Below are positions 1-9,486 of a stretch of DNA of 64,000 nucleotides, piece after piece. A program made the position numbers and the translations under genes. The stretch covers positions 1 through 64,000 of the forward strand of contig CAMAUX010000013.1 in NCBI GenBank assembly GCA_945861435.1. Direction: 5' to 3'. The stretch comes from Chthoniobacter flavus. GTDB taxonomy: Bacteria; Verrucomicrobiota; Verrucomicrobiia; Chthoniobacterales; Chthoniobacteraceae. Position 1 is the first letter of the stretch. Each line of letters begins with the position of its first letter. Under the pieces are notes generated by a model that did no database searches, was not told where the DNA came from, and saw only the letters and a list, made by a program, of their open reading frames with translations.

Positions 1-514
1 TGTTGGGGCGAGTTGCCCGTGCACCGGTGCTATTGATCTCCCAAGCCTGGGGTGGAATCCAAAAGCACAGCCCCCTCATCGAGAGAATTTTGGAGTGGGA
101 AATCCCCGCTTCGCCGAAGTTGGATCCAGACCCGCCAAACCCCGCTTCGTGCCACGCGATTAAAGCCGCGTTTTAGCCCGAACTTCCGTTTTCGGGTTCA
201 ACCCGATCGCCCGCCGCAGCAACCCGCAAAAAAATCGCCCCTCTTCAAACCCTCCACCACTCCACAATCCCCCGCCCACCACGACCACGCACCCGGGTGC
301 TGGACCTGCTGGAACGGCACCTCGCCACGCCCCGGCAATCCCTCCTCGCCCTCAATCGAGGTCCCTGCCGATCACCACAGAAAGATGCGAGCCCAGCTCA
401 TAGACGTGGCGTCTCGCCCTATTGCGCAATCCTCAGTAAGTGCCACTCCGAGATAAACGTCCCCTCGCCCACCAAATCTCCCAGCGCAAGCTACCCCGCA
501 GCCCAATCGCCCGC

Positions 515-1156
515 TCAGCGCGAAGCGCCCGCTTCGCCACCAACCTGCGGCGATGGTTCCGCCAGTGCCGCCCGTAATTCCGAACCCTGCGCCTGCATGG
601 CTTCAGCGAGATCCCGCGCCCGCCGGACGCTCTCGAGAGACTGGGCTGTCGCCTCTCCCACCGGGGCATCCCTGAGCAGTTCCAATAATGCAGCCTGCTC
701 ACCACAAAGCCTCTTCAGCGTCCTGAGCGCTTCCCGGGCCCGCGCACTGCGCCCTCCCATCTGCTGCAACTGTCGCTGGTAAACCTGCGCCCGCCGCCCG
801 TACACAGCTGCCTCTTCCTCACGCCCCTCCGCCACCAGTTGATCCCCTGCTCTCTTCACATCCGCAGCCAGCTTGGCGGTCGCAGCCTCGAGAGCATCCG
901 CCCCCTCAATCCGGCCGGGCACACCTGCAGTCCACGTTGTACACGCCGTGAGCTCCATCTCCCAGGTGCGCAGCGCCGCCGGCAGTGTGGCTTGAAAACC
1001 AGCCTCCCAGTCGATCGACGCTCCCACACCGACTCTGGAACCCCCCCCCCCAAACCACCCGCGCGCCAGCACGGATTCGAGGCACGCAGCGCCGCCAAAC
1101 CCAACGACGAACCACAGCGCATACCGACCAACATGTGCGAACCAAACCGGTCTCAT
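515..1156 (-). CDS. hypothetical protein, N-terminal membrane segment and Ala/Glu/Arg-rich probable coiled coil
   Basis: 213 aa ORF, MRPVWFAHVGRYALWFVVGFGGAACLES..., heptad-like AEGREEEAAVYGRRAQVYQRQLQQ; contains a G11 homopolymer, so the frame is uncertain. Confidence 0.45.
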   Translation of the reverse strand: MRPVWFAHVGRYALWFVVGFGGAACLESVLARGWFGGGGSRVGVGASIDWEAGFQATLPAALRTWEMELTACTTWTAGVPGRIEGADALEAATAKLAADVKRAGDQLVAEGREEEAAVYGRRAQVYQRQLQQMGGRSARAREALRTLKRLCGEQAALLELLRDAPVGEATAQSLESVRRARDLAEAMQAQGSELRAALAEPSPQVGGEAGASR

Positions 1157-1184
1157 GTCCTGTGGATCACGAACCCCATCAGCA

Positions 1185-4100
1185 TCACTCCAAACGCAGG
1201 TAGTCGAATCCCACCAGCAGCGAGGGCCGCGCCGATGAATTGTGCCCCGTGATGGTCACCTCCAGAGTGTGCGCCCCCGCCTGCATCTCAAACTCACCCA
1301 GCGCGAGCTCCGGCGTGTTCACCACAGAACGGTCATACAGGTCCAACTCCCCGAGCGCACAAGGCTTCCCGTCGATCTTCAATGAAACCTGCGCGTAATC
1401 CGGCGCCTTCGTGAACACAGCCATCAACCTCTGCCGCCCAGCCTTCGCCACCGGGAACTTCAGCGTGAGCCGGTCTCCCACCTTGCCGCCCACCCACCAC
1501 AGATGCTGATTGCCAGTCCATGCCCCCGCGCTGAAACCACCCATCGCTTGCGGACGCGCACTGCCGCCCGTCACCACGGGCTCGAGGGTCTCGCCCTCCA
1601 AAGCATCCTTCACCACCTTCCCTCCCTTTCCTCCGCCCACCCCGGCTCCTTTGGACCCCGTCGCACCCGTGGCTCCGCTCTGAAGGTAGGCGACGAGATC
1701 CACCACCTGCTCGGGTTGCAGAGCATCGAAGAGCCCTTCAGGCATCGTGGACACCTTCGACACCTCACGATTTCTCACGCCCGCCTTGTCGATCGTGAAC
1801 TCCACTCCGCCCGGCATCGCCAGACGGTAAACCGCACCCGTTTCCTGCTTCACAATCCCCGTCATCACGCGCCCGTCGGCCATGGTGAAGATGTTGAGCT
1901 GATAGTCCTTTCCAATGAGCGCATTCGGATCGAGGACGTTATCGAGCACGTAGTCCAGGTTCCCGCGGTTTGAGCCCGTGAGATCCGGGCCCACATCCTG
2001 CCCCTCACCGAAGAGCCTGTGGCAGAGTCCACACGTCGCCCCGAATGTCGCACGTCCCTTTTCCAAGCTCGCCGCCTTGAGCTTCGCGGGCGTCAGCAGA
2101 GCCTGATACTTCGCACGCTGCTGAGGCAGATCCGCCCGACTGACGTTCGCTGTCCCCACCACCTGCGCGATCAGCGCGTCCACCTCCTTGTCCTGCAACG
2201 CCTGCAACTGCCGCACAAGGAAGGGCGAGATCACCGTCGCAGCCACCCGCTTGGATTCCACCGCCTTCAGGAGCACGCGCCCACCCGCCGAGGAAGAGGC
2301 AAGCGTATTGATCGCGTCCCCCTGCTCAGTCCCCGAGAACCCACCACCCAAAAGCGCTCCGAGCACCGAGGGCGCTTCCGGAGCCGCCAGAACCGCGAGC
2401 GCTTGAATCGCCTTGCGCCTCAATGGAGACGGCGTCTCCTTTCCACCCACGACGCCCAGCACCGCGGCTGCCGAGCCTTGATCACCCGCCTGCAGCAGCA
2501 CCGCGAGAGCTTGCTCACGCTCCGCCGTCGGCCGCGCGCCATCGCCCAGCACGGTCCGGAATTCACCCAGCGCCCCGGCATCCCCGAAGAGCGCAGACAG
2601 CTCGCGCACCAACTGCACCGCCTTCGGCGTCGCACCCTCTCTGAGCCGCGCCTCCAATGCGGACCACTCAGCCGGAGCCTTGAGCTTTCCTGCCGTCCGC
2701 GCCGCCCCGACAATCAGCGTCAGCGAAGTCTCGCGCCTGGCCGCGTCCGGCTCCTTCGCCAGATCGCCCAGCATCGAGATCCTCCCTGCCTCATCGGAGG
2801 AGAGGCGGCGGTAGACGAGCTCCGTCACCTTCGGGATTTTTGAACCACGCGCCAACTCGAGGCCGGCTGCAAAGTCCGCACCCACCAACGGCTCAATCCC
2901 GTACCAGATGAGAAGCGGGATGCACGGGTCGTCCTTGTCCTCACCATGTCGGAGGAGTGCCGATGCGAGTGCGCGCCTGCCTTCCAGCGGCAGGCGTTGC
3001 AGCGAGGAAGCCAGCTCGCGACGCACCACGGCCGAGCCCTCCCCGGAACCCAGCTTCCCAAGATCCGCCGCAAACTCCCCTGCCTTCACATTGCCGCCCA
3101 CCACAAACCGCACCGCCCATGCACGCACCTCCGGAGCACCGTCAGAAAGAAACTCCCGCGCGCCCGCCGCATCGATCGCGTTAACCGCCCCCATGCACCA
3201 CAGCGCGCGCAAACGCCGGGCGACTGGCTCGGCCTTGTCCTTCACCACGGAACGGAGCACGGTGCGCGCCACCTCGTCCAAACGCTGTCCGCCTGCGCCA
3301 CTGCTGCGTTCCATGAGAATGCGCCGTGCCATGCGAGAGAACCACTCGTTCTCCATCTGCACCACGCGCCGGGCGAGATCCGCATCGCTCTCGGCCGCGA
3401 GATTCCCTTTCCATGCCTTCCATCCCACCGAACTCACCCGGTACATGCGGCCATTGCTTCGATCCCACAATTCCACCGCACCGCTCCCGCGATGGCATAC
3501 CTGCTTGTCGCTCCAATCGCTCACATAAAGCGCCCCGTCCGGCCCCACCTTCTGCGTCACCGGAACGAAATTCATGTCGTTTGCCCGGAGGAAATCGCTC
3601 CCGTGCCTGCCCACAAAGGTGCTCCCCTGCACATCAAGGAAGTCGCTCACCAAACGATGCCCGTGCAGGTTTCCGAAAATCAGCGTGTCGCGGTAGGTGG
3701 CCGGGAACAGGCTTGCCTGATAGATCGCCAGCCCACAGTGCGCATGACCGCCCCCGAGCGCGTTGGTGTCCGCGTTCACCACCCCGGCCCCCGTCGTCTT
3801 GTCAAAACTCACGTCGGGCCGCTGATTGCCCGCGTAGTGCGCATGGTTGGCGATGGTCTTGATGTCCTCGTACGTCTGCGCGTTGAAGTGCTGCCCCGCC
3901 TGCCTCTGATACCGACCGCCAGGCACAATGTGGAAAAGGTGCGGAATCACGCACGCCGTCACAAAAAACTCCCCGCCCCGGTCGTAGTCGAGCCCCCATG
4001 GATTGCTCGTCCCATGCGCAAACACCTCGAACACACGCCGCACCGGATGGTACCGCCACACTCCCGCATTGATGGGCTCGCGCTCCGCATCCGGCACGCC

Positions 4101-5885
4101 GGGCCTGCCCACCTTGCTGTGCGTGAACACGCCGTGGCACCCGTAAAGCCAGCCATCCGGCCCCCAGACAAAACTGTTGAGCGTCTCGTGCGTGTCCTGC
4201 GAACCCCATCCATCCAAAACCGCATACGCCGTGAACTTGAGCCCCGGCACCTTCTGCCACCCGGCAAACGACGCATCCTCCGCGTCCGGCTTGTCGTCAT
4301 GATCCCGGTCCGGGATGAACATCAAATACGGAGCCGCCCCCACCCATACGCCTCCAAACCCCACCTCGATGCCGCTCGCAAGACTGATCCCCTCGCAGAA
4401 CACCTTGCGCGTCTCATACGTTCCGTCGCCGTCCTTGTCCTCGAAGATCAAGATCCGGTCGAGCCCCGCGCCCGGCTGGCGCGGCTGCGGATAGCTCATC
4501 CCCTCCACCACCCAGATGCGCCCGCGCTCATCAAAGGTGAACGCGATCGGCTGCACCAACTCTGGTTCCGCGGCCACCAGATCCGCCTTGAACCCACCCG
4601 GCAACTGCATGGCCTTGAGCGCCTCCTTCGGCGAAAGTCCGTGCGCATAATCCTGCTGCTTCGTGAGCGCAGGCCCGTACAGCGGCTTGGGCGCAAGCTG
4701 CTGCGCCTCGGCGGCTGACACCGTCGCGCGCACCTGCGTGAGAATGAACACCCCCGCCTTGTTGGCACTGACAATGTCCGGCAGACCATCTCCGCTCACG
4801 TCCCCCACCTGCACGTCCACGCCCACCCCGCTCTCCGCGTCCACAAGGTGCGGAACAAAATCCACGCCACCTTTGCCATCGCGCACCGTCTCGTACCAGT
4901 ACACCACGCGCGCACCGCGCTCGTCGGGATCGTGCCCGTTGTGCGCCCAGTACCGCTTGCCCGTCACCACGTCCAGAATCCCATCCCCATTCATGTCCGC
5001 CAACGCAGCGGCGTGCGGCTGCGAAAACACGATCCCATAAGGACTCTCAGCCGGAGTCTCCCCCGCAAGCATGCGCCGACTCCAACCCTCCGCGGCCCCC
5101 GGCTTTCCCTGCAAAAACACCGCGGTGCCGTAACGATGCGCCGCGAGACTCGAGAACACATCCCGTGTGCCGTTTCCATCAAAGTCGTAAGCGAACATCT
5201 GCGCGCCGCCGCCGATGCCAGTCAGCGGATGCTGAATCCACGGGCCGGAAGCCGTGTGCTCCCACCAGCCTCGCGCTTCCAACAGGTCCGGCTTCCCGTC
5301 GCCATTCACATCCCCCACCCCAAGCCCGTGCGTGAACTTCTGCGCCTTGCGATCATCGCTCACCGCCACGAAATTCCATGGCTGAGTCGGCTTGCTCCAG
5401 TCCGGCTCGTAATAGCCGAAACGACCGAAGAGGCTGCACACAAGCTCTGGCTTCCCATCGCCCGTGATGTCCGTGAACACAGGCGACTCATTGTCCACCA
5501 CATCCGCCACCACATGCACCGTCCACGGCTTGTCGTCGGAGGTGCCCGGGTTCAGATAAAGCCGCGCCTCTTTTCCGGGAAAACCCAGCACAAGGATGTC
5601 GCTCCGACCATCCCCGTTGAAGTCCCACACGTAGGCGAAGAAGTTGTCCGAGTAGCCGTTGATGTTGAAAACCTTCGGCTCATAAAACGCATGCCGCTTC
5701 TCAAACGCCGGTCCCTCCCACCAGAAGGGCCCGGCAACGACGTCCGGCTTTCCATCTCCATTGATGTCCCCAATCGCCACTCCCTCCGAATAAAACTCAC
5801 CGTGGAGTTGCTGACGTTTCCACGTGATCTGCGTCTCGGCTTGCAGGGACGCAACGGCAAGCAGCCACAAAAAGGAGGATTTCAT
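1185..5885 (-). CDS. PVC-type haem-binding membrane-bound dehydrogenase with N-terminal FG-GAP/VCBS repeats, HEAT-like region, cytochrome c and C-terminal carbohydrate-binding-like domain
   Basis: Start at MKSSFLWLLAVASLQA (signal peptide); repeated D-x-N/D-G-D-G motifs (DINGDGKPDVV, DFNGDGRSDIL, DVNGDGKPDLL); LPGGFKADLVAAEPELVQPIAFTFDERGRIWVVE; CxxCH in CGLCHRLFGEG; C-terminal LTLKFPVAKAGRQRLMAVFTKAPDYAQV. Confidence 0.9.
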   Translation of the reverse strand: MKSSFLWLLAVASLQAETQITWKRQQLHGEFYSEGVAIGDINGDGKPDVVAGPFWWEGPAFEKRHAFYEPKVFNINGYSDNFFAYVWDFNGDGRSDILVLGFPGKEARLYLNPGTSDDKPWTVHVVADVVDNESPVFTDITGDGKPELVCSLFGRFGYYEPDWSKPTQPWNFVAVSDDRKAQKFTHGLGVGDVNGDGKPDLLEARGWWEHTASGPWIQHPLTGIGGGAQMFAYDFDGNGTRDVFSSLAAHRYGTAVFLQGKPGAAEGWSRRMLAGETPAESPYGIVFSQPHAAALADMNGDGILDVVTGKRYWAHNGHDPDERGARVVYWYETVRDGKGGVDFVPHLVDAESGVGVDVQVGDVSGDGLPDIVSANKAGVFILTQVRATVSAAEAQQLAPKPLYGPALTKQQDYAHGLSPKEALKAMQLPGGFKADLVAAEPELVQPIAFTFDERGRIWVVEGMSYPQPRQPGAGLDRILIFEDKDGDGTYETRKVFCEGISLASGIEVGFGGVWVGAAPYLMFIPDRDHDDKPDAEDASFAGWQKVPGLKFTAYAVLDGWGSQDTHETLNSFVWGPDGWLYGCHGVFTHSKVGRPGVPDAEREPINAGVWRYHPVRRVFEVFAHGTSNPWGLDYDRGGEFFVTACVIPHLFHIVPGGRYQRQAGQHFNAQTYEDIKTIANHAHYAGNQRPDVSFDKTTGAGVVNADTNALGGGHAHCGLAIYQASLFPATYRDTLIFGNLHGHRLVSDFLDVQGSTFVGRHGSDFLRANDMNFVPVTQKVGPDGALYVSDWSDKQVCHRGSGAVELWDRSNGRMYRVSSVGWKAWKGNLAAESDADLARRVVQMENEWFSRMARRILMERSSGAGGQRLDEVARTVLRSVVKDKAEPVARRLRALWCMGAVNAIDAAGAREFLSDGAPEVRAWAVRFVVGGNVKAGEFAADLGKLGSGEGSAVVRRELASSLQRLPLEGRRALASALLRHGEDKDDPCIPLLIWYGIEPLVGADFAAGLELARGSKIPKVTELVYRRLSSDEAGRISMLGDLAKEPDAARRETSLTLIVGAARTAGKLKAPAEWSALEARLREGATPKAVQLVRELSALFGDAGALGEFRTVLGDGARPTAEREQALAVLLQAGDQGSAAAVLGVVGGKETPSPLRRKAIQALAVLAAPEAPSVLGALLGGGFSGTEQGDAINTLASSSAGGRVLLKAVESKRVAATVISPFLVRQLQALQDKEVDALIAQVVGTANVSRADLPQQRAKYQALLTPAKLKAASLEKGRATFGATCGLCHRLFGEGQDVGPDLTGSNRGNLDYVLDNVLDPNALIGKDYQLNIFTMADGRVMTGIVKQETGAVYRLAMPGGVEFTIDKAGVRNREVSKVSTMPEGLFDALQPEQVVDLVAYLQSGATGATGSKGAGVGGGKGGKVVKDALEGETLEPVVTGGSARPQAMGGFSAGAWTGNQHLWWVGGKVGDRLTLKFPVAKAGRQRLMAVFTKAPDYAQVSLKIDGKPCALGELDLYDRSVVNTPELALGEFEMQAGAHTLEVTITGHNSSARPSLLVGFDYLRLE

Positions 5886-6014
5886 AACAAGGGGGTGGCT
5901 CCGCTCGGAGAATTCAGCGGAATGCCCGCAACGATGCTCGATACGCTGTCGGCCATAAAGGAATTGTTTGGATTCAGCTCGCCCCAAAACCCGTTCCCAC
6001 AGCACTCCGACAGC

Positions 6015-6734
6015 TCAAAACGCGCCCGTTTTCAAAAACGACAGCACCCGCGCGATGACCGCCTTGTCGCTCATCAGAAAGGGATGCGAAACGTGCATCA
6101 CCAAATGCTGCCGCTCCCCCGCCACGTGCGTGCGCTCCACCGAAACCTTGCCGTCATCGGGACCGGGAATGAGCAAGCTATTGATCCAGTTGATCGAACG
6201 ATCCCCCGCAATCACTCCAAGCTCAAAGCGCACCGCCCCCAGCCGTGATGGCCCCTCCTCCACCCCAGTCCCCAACCCGCCACCCGCAGGCCCGTTCAAC
6301 TTTCGGAACAGCCACCAGTCTCCGAAACTGTCCACCACCTCGCTTCCCTGATTGGGAGGACCCAGCATCACCACGCGCCCAAGCCGCGGCTCCTTGTGGC
6401 TGGCGAAGTACGCCCGCACAAGGATCCCGCCCATCGAATGCGTCACGAAGTGAACCCGCGCGCATCCTTTCAACTGCGGGTTTGCCAGCGCAGCCGGCAC
6501 GACACTCCCGGCGAGTTCCTCCGCCGTAGCCGTCCGCGAAGGATAATCCACATTGAGCACCTCATACCCCGCGCCACGCAACGCCACCTCCATCGGACGC
6601 ATGCTGCGCTCCGTGCGGCAGAGCCCGTGCAACAGGATCACGCCCTCACCGGCCCGAGCCCACGCCGACACCACGCAAAGCACCAGAGCACAGAACACGG
6701 ACCGGCAACGCCTGCGCCGTGCTCTGCTGCCCAT
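6015..6734 (-). CDS. alpha/beta-fold lipase/esterase
   Basis: GVILLHGLCRTERSM oxyanion region and nucleophile-elbow motif THSMGG; N-terminal signal-like segment. Confidence 0.8.
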   Translation of the reverse strand: MGSRARRRRCRSVFCALVLCVVSAWARAGEGVILLHGLCRTERSMRPMEVALRGAGYEVLNVDYPSRTATAEELAGSVVPAALANPQLKGCARVHFVTHSMGGILVRAYFASHKEPRLGRVVMLGPPNQGSEVVDSFGDWWLFRKLNGPAGGGLGTGVEEGPSRLGAVRFELGVIAGDRSINWINSLLIPGPDDGKVSVERTHVAGERQHLVMHVSHPFLMSDKAVIARVLSFLKTGAF

Positions 6735-6760
6735 GGGCCCCGAATCAATCCCGCATCCAC

Positions 6761-9379
6761 TCAGCGGGCGTCCGCACGATCTCCGGGCTTCTCGCCGGAA
6801 AGAATCTGCAACTCATGGATCGACCAGTAGGTCCCAGCCGTCTTCCCGGTCTGCGTGATGCGGATGGCCTTCGCCACCGAAGGCTTGAAGCCAATCTCAG
6901 TCACGCCGCCCTTGCCCTCCCCTTTGGCCGCAGGCTCCCACTTGGCTCCATCCTTGGAAACCTCCACAGTGAAACCGCGCGGGAAATCTCCCGGTGACGT
7001 CCCGGCATCGAGCACCAAACCCGCCACCGACGTGGCCTGCGGCAGGTCGATCTGCACCCACATTCCCGGAGCCTGTGCTGTGTGCGTGTCGTAGCGCGTA
7101 TCCATCTTCCCGTCGATGGCATTGGCCAGCGCAGCGGGATTGTGACTGGCAGTGAGCTTCCAATCACGTCGGTTGGAAACTGTGGCGGGCCCGAACTGCG
7201 TGAGTTCCTCCACCGTGAACGGCGTCGTGCGATCCTTGAGCTTCGCACGCACCGCGGCCACTTCCTTGGACGAGATGGTGTCGGACTTGTTGCCAAAACT
7301 GTTGCGCACATAAGACCCCACCGAGGCGATCCACTGGTCGTTGTTGCTCTCCATCGCCACCATCTGCGCCTCATAAGCCTTGCCGTTCACCGGACCCGCA
7401 AGCCCCTTGAGCAGCACCGCAATAAACGCATCCTTCACTCCGTTCACCGTCCGCGACGCCGCAAGCGCCGGTGCCAGCGTCTCCCCCGGACGCCCATCAA
7501 CCGGCGTTCCGCGCCCATCCGGATTGTGACAGGTGAAGCACAGCTCGTTGAAGATGTCGTTTCCACGCGTCAGCAGCCCCTTCTGATCGCCGCTGAATTC
7601 CTTCCCCCAGCTGCGCTTGGGCGCCAGAATCTGCATCGCAATCTCCCGCATCCCGGGATGCCCGGTCGCTCCCGCGATGCTCGCCTGCACCAGTGACTTC
7701 GCCTTCTCCGGGTTGATCAGACGCGCCGAGCACAGCGCCTGCAAAGCCACGCTGCCGTCTGCATCCTTCGCCAACGCCGCGATGTCCTCAATCAGGCTCT
7801 GATCGCCCGCCCGATAAAGGCTCTCCGCCACACGCACCGCAGTCGCGCGCACCCGTGCGTCCTGATCCTTCATCCGGCCCCGCACCAGCGCAGCATCGAG
7901 ACCCCCCATCCCCTCCAGCGTCCAGAGCGCGTGGATGCGAGCCAGCGGGTTGGCACCCTGCTCAGCCAGCTTCACCAGCGCAGGCTTCACCGCGGCATCC
8001 TGCTTGAGCACCAGCAGCTTCTGCGCGGTGTCACGCCACCAGCCGTTGGGATGCTCCAGCGCAGCCACGAGTTCCGCAGAAGACGCCTTGTAGAGAGAAG
8101 GCTGAGGTCCCGGCTTGAAGTCATCGTGCACGAGTCGGTAGATGCGGCCGCGTGCCACCGACCGGTCGAGGTCGTACTGCTTCACCACCTTGCGCAGGTA
8201 GCTGCCCTCCTTCACCCAGTTCCCCTCCTGGATGATCCCGCGGTACATGTCCACAAGGTACAGCGTCCCGTCAGGTGCGGTGTTCATGTTCACGATCCGA
8301 AAAAGCGGATCCGTCGAGCGGATGAACTCCGACTTGTCGTAGGCATTACTCAAATAGGTGAGCCCGTCGCGCACCTCAGCCACCGTGCGCCGCACCAGAC
8401 GCCCCACCGGCTCGGAAAAGAGCAACTGCCCGCGAAGGTCCGCTGGCAGACGATCCCCACGGAACACCTCCGCCCCGCACGTTGCCGTGAAATGGTTGAG
8501 CGTCTTGTCCTCCGGACGAAACCGACGATCCCCACCCTGCACGTCGGCGAGACCCACCGCAGGCCATACCTCCGCGTAATCCTCCGAAAACTGCTTATCC
8601 ACATTGAAGCCCCCGTAGAGAATGTGCGTCTGGAAATTGAGCGGCCCGCGTTCCCCACCCGCGTTCACGATCCACAGCTTGCCCACGTCATCCTGTGTGA
8701 GCCCCCACTGGCCGCCATTGGAGGGGATGGTCTCTTTGATCGGAGGCTTGCCACCCGGCTGCCACCGCAGGCGCCAGTTGTTGTAGGTCATGTAGAGCCA
8801 GTTGTCCGCCGCCCAAATCAGCCCGCTCTGCTGGTGCTCCATGTTCCCACCGCGCGGCCCGCCCTCAAACCACAGCGTCTTCTGATCCGCCACACCATCC
8901 CCGTCCGTGTCCTTATAAAGGAAGATGTCCTGCGTGTCGGTCTCGTTGACAAGCAACTCTCCCGGTCCGAGAGGAAGGATCATCCGCGGCAGAAGCAGCT
9001 TGTCCACAAACACACTGTGCTTGTCGAAGTTCCCATCCCCCTTGCTCGACCAGTGCAGCGACACCCGGCTCGTCGGCGCATGCTCGTCCGTGCCATCCGC
9101 GTCCTGCATGTACGTGCGCATCTCCGCCACGAACATCCGCCCATTCCCATCAAAGGTCGCCACCACAGGTTCCTGCACGTGCGGTTCCGCCAGCACCACT
9201 TCCAGATGATACCCCTTGGGCACCTGCACCGTCTTGAGCGTGTCCTCCGGTGACAGCGCCTTCACCGAAGGCATCTTGGCAAACTCTTCCACCGCAGGCT
9301 TCGGTGCTTCAGCGGCAAACAACGGGGAACTCAGCGCGAGTGCGATCGGGGCAGCAAGGATGGGCTTGGGGATTTTCAT
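6761..9379 (-). CDS. PVC-type haem-binding membrane-bound dehydrogenase with cytochrome c and C-terminal F5/8-type (discoidin-like) domain
   Basis: Start at MKIPKPILAAPIALAL; VPKGYHLEVVLAEPHVQEPVVATFDGNGRMFVAEM; CFTCHNPDGRG; C-terminal NAIDGKMDTRYDTHTAQAPGMWVQIDLPQA...WSIHELQIL. Confidence 0.9.
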   Translation of the reverse strand: MKIPKPILAAPIALALSSPLFAAEAPKPAVEEFAKMPSVKALSPEDTLKTVQVPKGYHLEVVLAEPHVQEPVVATFDGNGRMFVAEMRTYMQDADGTDEHAPTSRVSLHWSSKGDGNFDKHSVFVDKLLLPRMILPLGPGELLVNETDTQDIFLYKDTDGDGVADQKTLWFEGGPRGGNMEHQQSGLIWAADNWLYMTYNNWRLRWQPGGKPPIKETIPSNGGQWGLTQDDVGKLWIVNAGGERGPLNFQTHILYGGFNVDKQFSEDYAEVWPAVGLADVQGGDRRFRPEDKTLNHFTATCGAEVFRGDRLPADLRGQLLFSEPVGRLVRRTVAEVRDGLTYLSNAYDKSEFIRSTDPLFRIVNMNTAPDGTLYLVDMYRGIIQEGNWVKEGSYLRKVVKQYDLDRSVARGRIYRLVHDDFKPGPQPSLYKASSAELVAALEHPNGWWRDTAQKLLVLKQDAAVKPALVKLAEQGANPLARIHALWTLEGMGGLDAALVRGRMKDQDARVRATAVRVAESLYRAGDQSLIEDIAALAKDADGSVALQALCSARLINPEKAKSLVQASIAGATGHPGMREIAMQILAPKRSWGKEFSGDQKGLLTRGNDIFNELCFTCHNPDGRGTPVDGRPGETLAPALAASRTVNGVKDAFIAVLLKGLAGPVNGKAYEAQMVAMESNNDQWIASVGSYVRNSFGNKSDTISSKEVAAVRAKLKDRTTPFTVEELTQFGPATVSNRRDWKLTASHNPAALANAIDGKMDTRYDTHTAQAPGMWVQIDLPQATSVAGLVLDAGTSPGDFPRGFTVEVSKDGAKWEPAAKGEGKGGVTEIGFKPSVAKAIRITQTGKTAGTYWSIHELQILSGEKPGDRADAR

Positions 9380-9486
9380 GGGAGGATAGTTTCCGCGCCC
9401 CTCCATCATCGGGGGGCGCTAATGGCAACCGATGAAACCAGACTTTATTAGATACTGACACCCTCAAAAACACGCCAACCGCCCCC

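Noticed and set aside
1-514. ORFs 52-456 (+), 297-782 (+) and 433-705 (-)
   Set aside because: No motifs, biased composition, mutually overlapping; no coding region can be supported here.
2946-4718. 590 aa plus-strand ORF
   Set aside because: Antisense to the PVC dehydrogenase at 1185-5885; Arg/His/Pro-rich shadow ORF.
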